The notes under the pieces were generated by a model. It was not told where the DNA came from. It did not search any database and was given only the letters and a program-made list of their open reading frames with translations. Both the position numbers and the translations under genes were made by a program. 64,000 bases of DNA from Neodontobutis hainanensis (taxonomy: Eukaryota > Chordata > Actinopteri > Gobiiformes > Odontobutidae), in NCBI GenBank assembly GCA_024349245.1, contig JALDNG010000022.1, forward strand, positions 18,663,501-18,727,500, in the 5' to 3' direction. Within the stretch, counting starts at the first letter, position 1. Every line of letters starts with the position of its first letter. Positions 38,985-51,284 of the stretch are shown one piece after another.

Positions 38985-40639
38985 TCACGCCTTCTTCTCA
39001 GGCAGGTGGTGTTTGTCAGGCTTGGCACTTGGTTTGGCTTGGCGCAGTAGGTCTTTGTAGGCTGGCGAGCGCAGAAAACGGGGGTAGCAGTCTTTGGCCA
39101 TGAGCAGGTAGATCTTGTGCTGGGCGATGTCGAAGGAGGACGGAGATGGGGTTAACAGATTGGCTTTGGTGATGTCACGAGTTTCATGGTCGATGTTGAT
39201 CTAAACCAAGACACAAAAGACAAAGATCATTATAACACATTCACAAAACAGTAAGAGTTCTAATAACTGCATGTCAAAAAAGTGTCACATTTTGTAAGGG
39301 CTTAATTTTTGTTAATGTAATCCATCCACATTTACACTTTCATTAAGCTCCCCATTAAATGTTCAGTGCCTCAAATCCTGTGTTCAATGCATAATAAAGG
39401 CGTTTAAATTTAGTCATGGAATATGACAAAAGTAAACCAACCCAGTTGAAAGATTTCAAGAGCAGTTTCTTTGCATAATATTAAATCTTGCGTTAAACGT
39501 TAAATGACTAAATGTTATTGTCCAATTCACTATAATAGTGTTGACATGACAATATTCAACCATATTCATTAGGACGTTAGCTAAAACTCAAGCTTCCTCC
39601 AAAAATGACCAAACATGTAAAGATAACTTTTATATCTTTGTCAAAAAAGGTTGGTGTAGGCTTTAGAGCAAAGTTCAGGATTGTAAAATAGAACAGATTA
39701 CTATGTGCTGAAGTTGAATAAGTCTGGGGTAAAATTCAAGGCTAAGTTTGGGATTTTGTATGTGGTCTATTAATAGCTACCTCTCGGGGAGCATCGGTGC
39801 AGATGAACTCATCGTAAATCTTCTTGGCCTTGGCGGGCAGTTTGCTGGCCGACTTGGTGTTCCTATATTCCTCGCAGGCAAAGTAGAACGCAATGTTCTC
39901 CTCGCTAAACTCTGAGACCAGGAACGTGGTGAAAGCACACAGTCCATCTGCGAAAGATAGGCACAAATGAAATTAGTTACAGCCACTAATGGATCCCACT
40001 GCAGAGGAGGCGTGCATCAACGGGAAATGTTTACTCACATTTGCATGAGAGCAGCTTCTCGAACGACTCCTTCCACCTGAGACATTCTTCCAAGGTTGGC
40101 CTGCAAAAATAAGACACACGGTTAGACTTATGATCCTTTTTGCAGCTCAAAACACTATTGTATATGAAATGGATGACATAAAGGATAATAAATAATAGGA
40201 TTTCTCAAAATTTGGATAAAAAGCAAACAAAATTTATATCCAATGCCAGAAATGGGCTCAGAAATAGATGAGGATTAACACGGTTCTTTTCACCCATTCC
40301 AATTCTTACAGTTGGGAATAAATAGCACATTATATACAATGTACAAATGAAAGCACACTACAAAAAGTTGGAGATTTGCATGTTACTTACTTATGCTTCC
40401 CGATTTTGCAGCAGAGCAGGCTCCAGTCAGGTTTTTGCAGAATGGTTCCCAGCCTTGCCCTCAACTCCTTGGCCCTAAAACCAAAATAAAACATTTATTT
40501 TCCATTGCATGCAAACTGTAGCTTCTGGGATTTTTCTCATTACAGATGCATAAAACAATACAGCAGAGTAATCCAAGGCATTGACTGAAATGTACCTTTC
40601 CAGGCAGCAGGTCGGCAGCGTGGCTAATCCTTTGCACAT
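38985..40639 (-). CDS. rgs16: R4-class RGS protein, closest to rgs16 (complete, 5 coding exons)
   Basis: GTPase-activating protein for heterotrimeric G-alpha subunits. Exons right to left: 40596-40639 (44 nt), 40391-40474 (84), 40039-40100 (62), 39781-39947 (167), 38985-39200 (216 with TGA); all introns are GT-AG and the sum is 573 nt, 190 residues. Residues 1-15 are the amphipathic Met-Cys helix with cysteines at 2, 11 and 12; the RGS domain covers about 58-175; a short basic tail ends EKKA. Gα-contact positions N81, N121, L152, D156 and R160 (RGS4 N88, N128, L159, D163, R167) are present, as is C88 (RGS4 C95). RGS16-like traits are CLERAKE, FIC, NIDHET and RFLRSPAYKDL; the MCKGL start and CEEY/KAKKIY are shared with RGS4/5. 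The symbol is therefore likely but not certain, and rgs4 or a fish-specific paralogue is the alternative. Oddities: A83 and Y85 replace the usual Glu and near-invariant Trp, and C157 replaces Ser. The exon 2 linker is 30 nt shorter than that of the rgs5 copy in this window. Confidence 0.87.
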
Positions 40640-40757
40640 AGTGAAAATGGTGTTGACTAAAGGGTGTTGTCTTGAATAAATAGGTTTAGTATCCGTTTGA
40701 ATAGCTCCAGTCAGTGAAGAGAGAGACTGCGTTTGTCTAAAACCAGCAGCGGCACAG

Positions 40758-40763
40758 CTTATA
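40758..40763 (-). promoter_or_regulatory. TATA box of the rgs16-like gene
   Basis: TATAAG within CATATAAGCTG on the minus strand, about 120 bp upstream of the ATG at 40637-40639, the same spacing as the TATA box of the rgs5 copy. A C-rich/G-rich tract lies just upstream (40771-40780) and the GC content rises through 40750-40870. A start near 40730 is inferred. Confidence 0.6.
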
Positions 40764-41227
40764 TGCTCCCACCCCCCCGGCTTTGGATGTGTCACCGGAG
40801 CTGACGGCCAATCAGAGACGAGCAGAGACAAAGATGAAGTCAGAGGGAGGACTTTTCGAGGACGGATCTGGGAAATTACTGCAGCGCGCTGATGCATGTG
40901 TTGTTGTATGATATATATGTTTTTCCCCATGTCCCTGAAAACATTACAATGAAAGGCTGTTTGTTTATCTGTAATATTCTCAGTAAAGAGTAAGTAAGTG
41001 TGTACACAGGAAGATGGGACTCCATTTTACACTTTAAAAAGATTTCTAAAAAAAATCAAACAAGGCATTTAAATTGAGTTTTAAAGCACACAAAGTAGCC
41101 TGGCTTTTAACATTATTTAAATGTGTGATTTTTAAAATAAAAAGTAGTAAGAAACCTGAACAAAAACCAAAGCTAAAATGAAAATTATTTGATCAAAGAC
41201 AAAAGACTAGACTAACTCTGGACTTAA

Positions 41228-41633
41228 AGGGGTAGTCCAGCCTTTTATAAACTGGGTCTTACCTAGGTAAAAGTTTGGCATGTATGTGGCTAATAGGGCC
41301 AGTGGGAAAAAAATAAAGGATTATTTTGATTTTGTTCCTCATATATACAACCCCAGGACTTAGTACTCGTCAAAACAAGGACCGCAGTGTGGCCTGCCTC
41401 TGAAACTAAATTTACACCATCATATATTTGGTATATATCCTTCAGGAACCACTGTTAATAATGAATATTAAAGCAGTTCAGTGTTTTTAGAAGTTATGGG
41501 TTTTAAATACATTTTTCATTGGCAGCTTTTATGGCAGTGCATGGTTTAGTCTCTGTTGCAGTGCTCCTGTCTGCTTCTCCAAACAGGGATTGTGCTGACA
41601 AGAACCACATTTACAAAGTACTGAACTATTCCT
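41228..41633. mobile_element. MITE with TTAA target duplication (piggyBac-like)
   Basis: About 406 bp flanked by TTAA at 41224-41227 and 41634-41637. The inner ends are imperfect inverted repeats of about 24 bp: AGGGGTAGTCCAGCCTTTTA on the left against AGGAATAGTTCAGTACTTTG on the complement of the right. TTAA duplication and an AGGGRTAGT-like end suit a piggyBac-type non-autonomous element. It carries no convincing gene and sits inside a degenerate 11-bp array. Confidence 0.6.
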
Positions 41634-41639
41634 TTAAAA

Positions 41640-42025
41640 AAAAAAAAAAGACAAACTCAAAGGCTAAACTTGCACAAGAACTAAATCTAAAACCAAATCA
41701 GGACTAATCCCAAGACTAAAGACTCCCTCCAAAGATTTTCAAACCAGAACTAAAACCATTGCTAAACCTGGAAAAAGCCAGAACCAAGCCAAGTATTAAC
41801 CCAGGACTAAAATTATCTAAACCCAAGGCAAAAAGAATGGACAAATAAAACAAAAAACTGAAACAGGGCTAAACCAAATGATTTACCAGAATTAGAGCAG
41901 GATTAAATGACTACACCTTGTCAAAGCCAGACCTAATTCAAGACTACACCCATTAAACCAGGACTAAACCACAAACTATAAGACCAAACCCTCATCAAAA
42001 CTCAGCACTAAATTGAAAAAATAAT
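41640..42025 (+). repeat. Degenerate 11-bp array, CCAGGACTAAA-type
   Basis: Variants of CCAGGACTAAA recur irregularly (CCAGAACTAAA, CCAAGACTAAA, CCAGGACTAAA at 41958, CAGGATTAAA). Similar words also occur left of the MITE at 41150-41223, so the MITE seems to have inserted into a longer array. A minus-strand counterpart is at 51285-51500. Confidence 0.6.
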
Positions 42026-42342
42026 TCCCACCAGGGTCACATTGAAAAACACCTTCGTGCCTTGTGTCTGCAGTATTTACACGGCTTTGAGCGAGTCACA
42101 TGTAAACACAGGTGTGAGGCACGAGTCACACCAGGGAAACTGAGAGCAGTTCACAGGTGACATGCACACACAGCTCTCATGATAGCAGCTTATTAACAAA
42201 CACATACTCATAAAAGCACCATAAATATAACTGACATGGATCAAAAGAAAAGCTATAGTGTGGTTTCATTGATTATAAGTGCGTGACAGTTTGGTCAGTT
42301 GTATTGTGCCTCTGAATGCATCACCTTTTTGTGAACCCAGTA

Positions 42343-42344
<2 letters not shown>

Positions 42345-42425
<81 letters not shown>
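42345..42425 (+). repeat. Pure GT microsatellite, about 40 units
   Basis: Uninterrupted (GT)n; open frames of alternating Cys-Val or His-Thr across it are artefacts. Confidence 0.97.
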
Positions 42426-42426
<1 letters not shown>

Positions 42427-43760
42427 TCCAGGGGCTGATGGGAAGGAAACGGCTCATTCACTTTGTTTAATTACATTGTGTGTTGGATGTACAGCCAATG
42501 CTCCACTCGTTTCCCATCTGTCCTGCACAATGCTTATCTGGCCTTTGTTTGTCTTGCAACTCGTAGATTTTAAAAGCATTTTGATCGCAAGATGTCACGG
42601 GAATAACCAATAACTCTGACTGCTGCATTATTTTGTCTGTAGTAGGTTTTAACCATGTTAAACCAATTATATTATATTGAGACTTTGTAGAGTTTTAGGT
42701 TATGATTCCAAGGCATATCAAGTACTGTGTCTTTAACAGGGCCCTAACATTTTCCATAACATTTTTTTAGAATGAATAAAATGTCCCTTCATTTATCTTT
42801 TAAATTTCAAAATATGGGGCTACACAATGGAATCACTCACTTGCTTCCATTATCCCCTATTTGTGTTAGAGTGACATTTAATTGAAGATTTTCCACAGCT
42901 ACTAAGCATAGTTTTCCACAACTGCATAAGCCTGATGGTTACGGAAGTACCAGATTTTTCCATTTATTTTAACATGAAAGGAAACTAAATCCAGTAAATA
43001 ATACGTTTCTAGATCACAAACTGACTGATTCTTTTCCATGTAGTACTGGAGAACTGAAGAATACATTACCACAGAAATGTATTATTTAAGCATGAGAGCT
43101 ACAGCAAGATCTAATTCATTCGTTAGTTGTTACTGGTACAGTGACTGGCTAATTTACCTGAACAAAGACAAAAAAATAAATAGTCTAATATTGAGCCTGT
43201 CACTGATGTTGTCTCCTGATGCACTGACATTAAACACTGTTGGGGAAATTTGACAAACCTTTTTCAGTGGCTAATGCTTATTCTGCCATTGAAAATCTTT
43301 TGTAGATGGCTTAATTGATGTTACCTAGACCTGCACACAGCTGAATATATTATGTTAATGACACATAAAATAAAAGAAAATGACCCACACTTCCGAGACT
43401 AAAATGTACTGTCTCAAGAATAAAGTTTATATTTTTATATGTTAGCCTGGCTCTAACATATATTTGCATCTGTTAGCATAGCGTCACAAACTTCTACTCA
43501 CCCTTCATACTGATCCAAATGGCCACTGACTGCTTCTTAACCCCGAGTGATCAGCTATTACAACAATAATTTACAAGTATTATTACTTGGCTAATACTGA
43601 CTGTCATCTTTTTGACCTCCATCAGGTCAAGTGTACTACTATCGTCTTTTCTCTCTGGTCAAACTTATCAGGCCTGTGTTTTGCATTGGTTGATATAAGT
43701 ATTCACAAAAACCTCTGCAATAATCTGCTTTATATGCGCTGATGGGCAAGGAAGAATGGT

Positions 43761-45045
43761 TGTGTTTTGCCCTGGTAAAGTGACCTCACGTAAAATCTAG
43801 TGTGATTAAATCGGTTCATGTGACTGAACTCTAACATTTGGCCTTTGACCTGGCACGTTGGCTCGTCATGGTGTTTCAAGTACGCCGATAATGTCCAGGA
43901 AAGTTCCATTCACAGCATATTGAAGGGTTTCCAGAAGTAATGGAGATTCTGAATTATGGATTTGTTGTTCACAGGAAACCAACAGAGGAATCAGAGCACA
44001 GCAGGACGTCCGACAGTCGTGTCCCGGTTGACAGTGTAATCATTGTATTGCACCATGCACCGCGTTACACAAGCCTCTAGCCACGGGGCTTTTCGAGGAA
44101 CTAAGACCACTAGGGCAGTGTGTTCAATAACATCAGAAACTTTTCTTTCTTCCTATAAAAAGGTCAACTGACAAAAATATCCAGCCGTTTTCTCAGGAAA
44201 TGTGTTGTTCAAAGACTTGTCCAAAGTATTTAAAAGTGTCAAGTAACAATGAAGGTTTTGTTATTGCACTTGATTTGCCCAGACAAAGGCCAATCCAATC
44301 CCTTTCTAACCAAGTTTTCACAAAGATGGACAAAAGAGTGCTGACGTCGCCTGGCAGTGTTAGTACTCAAGAGAATTCAAGAGAATTTATGAAAGGCCTC
44401 ATCTAATTTGAATTAAGCAAAACTGGTTTAGTTGTTCACATCATTCTTGTAATTTGCTAAAATCTAATCTCACACAAATAAAATCCCCTAGCCGAGTTTC
44501 AAATGGTAACCCTGTCATTAGTTTGGACTTGACTAGAACTGGTGTCCACTGCTTTACCGTCAATAGTCTCTAAATAAAATGACACACAAGGTTTTACAAA
44601 ACTGAATTCAAAGCATTTATTACACAGTATACTATATTAGCCTATTGTGTGTAATAAATGCATGCCTGGTACATAATGAGGATTAGGTTTTGAAACATAG
44701 AGTTTATTGTCTACTTAATGAAGGTGCTCGTAATCTACTCTAGACAGTTTAAACTATTGTCTTTTCTCTCTGTACAAACAGTACAGGCTTGTTTCTGTGT
44801 GGGTGGTGTATGTGGTGGTACAATACGTTTTCATAAATTAAAAAGGCAATATTCTGCAACAAAGGACTGTAGTGTTTTGCCCTGGAAAAGTGGTGGCACG
44901 TGAAAACTAGTGCGTTTAAATTGGCCCATGTGACAAAAATCTTGGACCAGTTTCATTCAAACTCTGCCAATGTTCACATTTTGGATTCTGTCCTGGCACG
45001 TGGGCTTGTCATGGTCCAAGTACACAGTTAATGTCCATGAAAGTT
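43761..45045 (+). repeat. Pair of imperfect direct repeats, 43761-43905 and 44871-45045
   Basis: Both copies start GTGTTTTGCCCTGG, share CATGTGAC, CCTGGCACG, GTCATGG, CAAGTAC and end TAATGTCCA-GAAAGTT in the same order. The second has about 30 extra bases near 44941. Spacing is 1.11 kb. Possibly a local duplication or two ends of an unrecognised element. Confidence 0.55.
44613..44661. repeat. Stem-loop, 14-bp perfect arms
   Basis: GCATTTATTACACA at 44613-44626 pairs with TGTGTAATAAATGC at 44648-44661, with a 21-nt AT-rich loop. It lies between two imperfect direct repeats. No role known. Confidence 0.6.
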
Positions 45046-47570
45046 TCTAGAAAATATCTGACACAAACGTGCAATAACCCTGATTATGACTTGAAAATGG
45101 TCTGACTTTTGTAAAAAAAAAAAAAAAAAAAGAACGGTCAAATCACAGCTGAATTTCCAAATAAGATTCAAACTTGTGTTGTATGGGATGTATTAGTATA
45201 TTGCTGTGTAAAACATTTCCAGTTTTACCTTCTTTAATAGAGAAAAAAAGAAAAAGGTAACTATGCTGCTGTTGGGGATGATATTGTAGCATTAAAGCTG
45301 TTAAACTTTTTATTCACTGATGTAGTATTCATGACCGTGACTCAAGAGTATGTTGCTACAAAGTTTGAGAATAGTAGGAAATAATTTATAAGTTATTATT
45401 AATTGGTAATTCAACATTTTACCCAAGTATACCAACACATCAAAGGTTTTTCATTAATAATGTTTTGAAGAAGTCACATGTTCCAGACAATCAGCCTTAG
45501 TTTTATTTCTTGGAACATTAGATCTGATTAGCTTTCTGCTGAGCCTGATGATGTCCTTTGGCAAAAGAGTGATCAATATAAAACACACCTGTTGTGGAAT
45601 ATGGAATTTAAATGTTGGTCTCGTTTAAGAAACTAGTTTTATACTTTGTTAAGTGGGAAACCCCAAAGTTATATTACAATGCACGACAGAAATCAGGTTA
45701 GTACTTCAAGTAATATAGGTTTTGGTTTAAGATCTATGAAGCAGCAGTGGTTCAGAGGTTGGAGTATACGTACAGAAAGATCAGAGAGCTCACATTGTGC
45801 ACACACCAGGGAACCACAATGAGCCTGAGTCAACTAGGTGGATAGTTCAAGCTGAGAAGCAGGGTTTACCTAACTCCATTATTGTCCTATGGAGGATTTA
45901 ATTGAACCATTCGCTGCTAGGAAGTTACAATGTCAGGTCTGAGAAGCCTGGGGGAAGCCTAGCCACCCACTCACCCACTCATTTGTGATGTCAACACACC
46001 TTTATCACAGCCCACGGCCAAGGACGAGCTGAAATGAAGCGACAGAAAACGCAGAGTATCGTGTTGTGGCTCTTTCTAGAAGCTGGGGATTCGCTGGCCT
46101 TGAGCAGCGGATGCAACACGGAAACACAATCAAACATGCCACAAATGATGTTTTTGATGTCAGCTGCAAGATATAGACGTAAGAGAAAGTACATATATGG
46201 ACATTGTATATTTGGATAGTTCCTGTTTTAATACATTCTTGTGTGAAAACAACAATTCAACAATTCAAGTGTCAATGACGGAGCCGTTCAGTGTCCTGTG
46301 TTAACACTGGGGTTTCCATACCAACACTCCACTAGCAAATGCACTGGGTCAGACGTAATTTATAAGTCAACAATTTACACAACCTTTTACAAAAGGCTGG
46401 TGGTTGATGATACATAAACAGGGCAAGGAGTTCACAGTGGATCCTGAAGATGTCGGGTTTAGTTATGATGAAGGTAGCAGGTACACGTTACTTTTGAAGA
46501 GCTTGCAAAATCATCAATGTTATAGGTGATTGTAATTGTAATGCTTGTTATGGACATTAAGAAATATAAAATAAATACATAGAAAGATAGGGTTCATATA
46601 ATTAAAAATGGTATTTTGCAAATGAGCTCTTTAATATAAAATAGTATGAGATGCTCTTCTATTTAAATCTTTAATAACACTTTTGCTTTCCTGATATACT
46701 TTAATGTATATCAACTTAATGCTACTTTAAGACCAAAAGGGGTAGATGTTTAATAAAAACAAAAAATGGCCCCAATTTTAAATGAATGCTTGTCTTAAAA
46801 AGGCAAGTTGTCTTTAAAACAGATGATGCTTAAAGATCCATAACACTGGCCACAATATGAACAAGCTATTGCCATTGAAACTTTGTCCTTTTAAAATATA
46901 GACAGGAGCACATGTTATTTATATACCATGCATAAATCCTGCAAACATGGAACACCAAACTGTGTCATCCAGTTTAACAGGATGCTTGTGCACTGTGTCT
47001 AAATGTGCTTTAGGCCCATCACACACTGAACAGACCGGCTCCTATTTCAGCCATTTGGACCACCACAAGCATTGTTTATTAAATGTATATGCATCTAAGT
47101 GAGAGTGCCAAAAATAACTTTTCTGAGAAATGTTTTACCATTAAATAGAAACTGTAAGACTCGCTCTGCCCCGTTATCTGCTCATAAGTGATGGTTATGA
47201 AACAAACATGTCATTATACCTCAGACAGACAGGCTTTTTTTTGCTCTGACTTCGTATGAAAAGCAAACCATGAATCAGTTTTATATTTCAGACGTTCTGT
47301 CTCCTAAGGTTTGGTGGTTTTTACTGAGAAATTCTAGAAGAAGTTCTGCGTCCACTCTTTAAATGTATCTGTCGACGATTGCCCTGAGGTTATTCTCGAA
47401 GTTACAGGAAAATAATGTTCTTCTTGGAAACAGCGGTGCTTGATGAGAAAGCACTTACAGTAATGCCACCTGCAAAGTAAAGACTAATGTTTTTATGGTT
47501 CTTCTTGTATTTTTTGGTCTGTATTTATTTTATTTAGGTTATAAATACACGTGATGGGAAGGAAAGCTGC

Positions 47571-47797
<227 letters not shown>

Positions 47798-47814
47798 CAA
47801 ACTGAAAACTGAGA

Positions 47815-48455
47815 GAACTAAGTGTGATGACTCTAAAAGAACCAGTTTCCTGGCCTATGAGGCTTGTGGTCAGCACCCGGCTCTAGGTATAAGGGCCCAT
47901 TCAACCAGAGGGGTTGCATCCTCTATGGTTGTGGCAAAGGCGGTTCTTTTGCAACAATTTGTGATGCACACTTATATTCAATTATAGTCTGGAAGTTTGT
48001 TCTACCCTGGGCTCTCATATCCTTGGGTTGACATCCGGGGGTCACGTCTGAGAACTCTCTGATGTCCTTGTGTACACACACTACACAATCCTTGGGGGTC
48101 CAGACACTTCCAGTGCTGTGGCGTTGGAATCCTTGTTTCCCATAGCGTATTGCTACGCAGCATCGAGTATAGCTTGTGAAAGGGATTGTCTCGGGATACT
48201 TGACTGTAACCCTGTTCACTAACCTGAAGATGTTTCTACGACATGCGCTCACACCCACGTGTGCTCACACCCAGGTGCGGGTCATCAAACTAAATCACCA
48301 ACAGAGGTTATTTAGGCCAATTATTGGCATGTTTGACACACGTGCTTCACAACCAGTGTAACAAAGAGCGGTCCCCTTAGCGTATTGCAATGTAGCAACT
48401 CGTTCCCGCTTTTTTCAGGGAACAGGGTCACATTCAAGTAACCCGAGACAATCTT
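47815..48455 (+). mobile_element. DIRS-like retrotransposon remnant (tyrosine recombinase fragment plus terminal repeats)
   Basis: Just after the GT microsatellite the plus strand encodes GIRAHSTRGVASSMVVAKAV (47889-47948), which matches the RAHSTRGVA catalytic block of tyrosine recombinases in fish DIRS/Ngaro-type elements. Frames break after that, with a further FYPGLSYPWVDI-like stretch near 47998. A terminal-repeat-like segment follows: TGTCTCGGGATACTTGACTG at 48187-48206 is repeated in inverted orientation ending at 48451, and CGTATTGCTACGCAGCATCG at 48146-48165 recurs in degraded direct form near 48380. Inverted repeat ends are typical of DIRS elements. Dead copy; boundaries approximate. 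Confidence 0.6.
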
Positions 48456-48605
48456 CATCTGCTGTCATCTCAGTGAGTCAGTAATGTATCTACAGTTATT
48501 TTAGTAAGCATAAAACAGGATTTGTAATTGTTTAGATTAAAAACAAAACCTCACTGACTCAATGTGTGAGCAATGATAGTGTTGCTAATAAGGTTTGACA
48601 ATGAT

Positions 48606-48765
48606 TCACAGAAAAAATGCCCTGGCTTTGGGCCTTTCTGCAAGGAGTCTCCCTTTGTTCCTGTGGGTTCTCTCTGGGTGCCTCGGCTCCCTACCACGGC
48701 CCAGACACATGCCTGTACAGGGGAAGGGACCCTGGTGAATAAGTGTAAGAGTGAATGGTATGTTT
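48606..48765 (+). repeat. Dispersed teleost repeat, degraded 5' portion
   Basis: Includes GGCCTTTCTGCAAGGAGTCT, CTGTGGGTTCTCTCTGGGTG, CCAGACACATGCCTGTACAG and a terminal GTGTAAGAGTGAATGGTATG. The order matches the common fish repeat whose 3' part is seen at 61833-62025. Degraded and non-coding. Confidence 0.5.
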
Positions 48766-49093
48766 AGAGATGAAGAGATATCTTACAATAATAACATACA
48801 TTTATTTAGACATTTTTCTTTAAATAAATCAAGGAAACAAACAAACCTTTTTTTAAAAGCAAATTAAGCCTGGTATGGGAGATACTCTCCAAAGTAAGAA
48901 GTCTGGGGCACTCCATTATCTAATAATCTAGCCAGCACTTTTCACATCATGGAAAATTACATTAAAACTGGGATATTTATTTATGAAAACACAGTTCAAT
49001 GTGAGTTTTGCAGCAGCATTTCTTTACAAGTAGTGTACATAAAATTGCATTAATAATTTTTTTTTTTTTTTTTTTTTAGATATTTACTTTAGC

Positions 49094-49167
<74 letters not shown>

Positions 49168-51284
49168 ATATTGAATGACAATATTGTGTCATGGATAAAA
49201 CAAAACACCTCACTGTGAAGTCCTGATAAGCCAGAAGTGACATTTCCCTTTTGGAGCAAATTTCAAATTAAAGGTCACAACGCAGCCCGGTTTGCCATAT
49301 CCCTTTTGTCAAATAATGATAGTCCTGGTTGAATCTGGAACATAAAAGCCGTCGCCCCCACTTTACCTCGTCATTGCTAATCCCATCAAAACATCTTCCA
49401 TTTCTGTTCACCTAAAGCAACCTGTAATTTGATGACTTTCGAACCATCCAAACCAGTTGAGAGCTTTCTTCATCTCCATCTCAGCGTGAATCGAAGCTGG
49501 GGATCTACAGAAAAGCCTCACTTCAGGGGGACACTAGGTTGATATTACTTTCAGGAAAATTTCCAATAAATGGCAGAGGACCTTGAAACCTCACTTTTCC
49601 AAGGCGGCTCGGGACAAAAGCACCACAAGTATAGTCTTAAATGTTACAATAAAATACACCCTGATAGAAACCCGTATTCATTCATTTTTCAATCTGCAGC
49701 AGGTGGCTAGCATTTACATAAAAAGTAGGCCAAAGACTTAAGTGCTCTTTGACTCTATGAGTTATTATTATTTGCAGCACATGTCTGTTAGGTTACATGA
49801 TAAGTGTCCTACAAAATGGAGACTGCCCAATGTTCAGAAAAAGCAATAAACACAAACTGTTTTGAGAAGGGTGCATTACATTTTGTTTAGACTTTTGAGA
49901 CACATTTGAAGACGCATTGAGATGTGTAACAGGGACAGCCTAATGTGGAAAGTGGAATGTCATGAACATGCATAAAGCGTGACATTTATTAAAGCAACAC
50001 TGCATCATTTTTGAGGATTTGCACCCATTAAATGACTGTTGCAATGTTTCAGAAGACTCAAAATCTTTTAAATAAGATGTAGTGTATGAAAACGTATGTA
50101 ATAATAATGTGGGATAAGAGGTAGAGTACAGGGTTAGTCATCTGCACATTGTGATGTGCACATGACTATTCCAGGGGCTATTCTTGTCAGGGAACCAAAA
50201 CAATGACTTTAAAGCTACATATTACAATGATTTTATAAATGAGTCAATACTTTGGTCATGAGCACTCACTGGAAGATTAACCAATAGCAAATCTTTTACA
50301 AAGAAACCACACTTGAGACTGATTTGGACTTTCCAAACATCTACAGGAAATGTCACATGTCAGTAGCGTAATTGTTATGGCCAAGTAAAATAAGTTCAAA
50401 GTAGGTTTTCAAGATGTTGTATGATTTTTTTTTAAGTGGATCACAACTGAGACGTGTCAAGAAGCTAGATATAAAATTGAATAATCACATTTTAGTGTTA
50501 TTTATACCAATAGGACTAAACATAAACATTTTCACCATTTAGTATAGTATATTAGTATATTAATTTCATTTAACAGCTGAGCCTTCATTGGCCATACATT
50601 AGATTCAGAGTTTTTTGAGCCCTTACTGCCTTGGAGCTTATTGTTTTGTCCTCTCATCACCTCAAAGAAACAAGGATCATTTCATCCTCTTCAGGGCAAT
50701 GACTAAAACCTGATATATGCTATTATTGGTTGATAATATATAAACTTCTCTAGAATACTTTTATATAAACCTCTATAATACCTTTAAACAGTGATAGACG
50801 CTTGAATATAAAGTTGCGTATGGATTACACAAAGCTGGTTTCCTCCATCTGAAGGAAACACAGAATTGATTTTGTTTGACACTTGCATGTTGCCAGAATG
50901 ACGCTAAAGTCAAGGTGACATTTTGAGCAGCGGTGATCATTAAAGGGCTGTTCATGCTTTTATTAGTTCCTGGGTCAATTATGACAAAGCACTTCATGTT
51001 AGAGTTAACCAAACCTGTGTCACTCCCCTTCTGAGTGCTCATTAACCCAGCAGCGCTTTGAGGTCTGCATGTCGACATTTGTCAGAATCGCTTGTCCTCT
51101 GTTCCCATTACCTCTGTTTAAAGTCATCATGTGTAAGAGCAGAACAAAGCCACCAAATGACTTGTATTTGACTTCAACTCGAAACTTCGCTGCCTTTTTT
51201 TTTTTTTTTTTCTGACCCGGCAACAAAAATCACACGACACATAACTGAACTATAATAAAAATTATAAAACATATGATAAAAAAT
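48766..51284. other. Intergenic
   Basis: AT microsatellite at 49.1 kb; otherwise nothing recognised. Confidence 0.55.
49099..49162. repeat. AT microsatellite, about 32 units, with upstream T-tract
   Basis: Self-complementary (TA)n preceded by a T-tract at about 49060-49078. Confidence 0.95.

Noticed and set aside
38744..39103. 119-residue plus-strand open frame
   Set aside because: It is antisense to the last coding exon and 3' UTR of the rgs16-like gene.
40475..40930. 151-residue minus-strand frame containing MCKGLA
   Set aside because: Only the part from the internal Met at 40639 to the splice donor at 40595 is coding; upstream is promoter/5' UTR and downstream is intron.
45735..45850. 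SINE-like head (GCAGTGGTTCAGAGGTTGGA)
   Set aside because: An A-box-like word is present but no B box or tail could be found.
47923..48258. 111-residue minus-strand open frame
   Set aside because: Antisense of the DIRS-like remnant; the informative protein match is on the plus strand.
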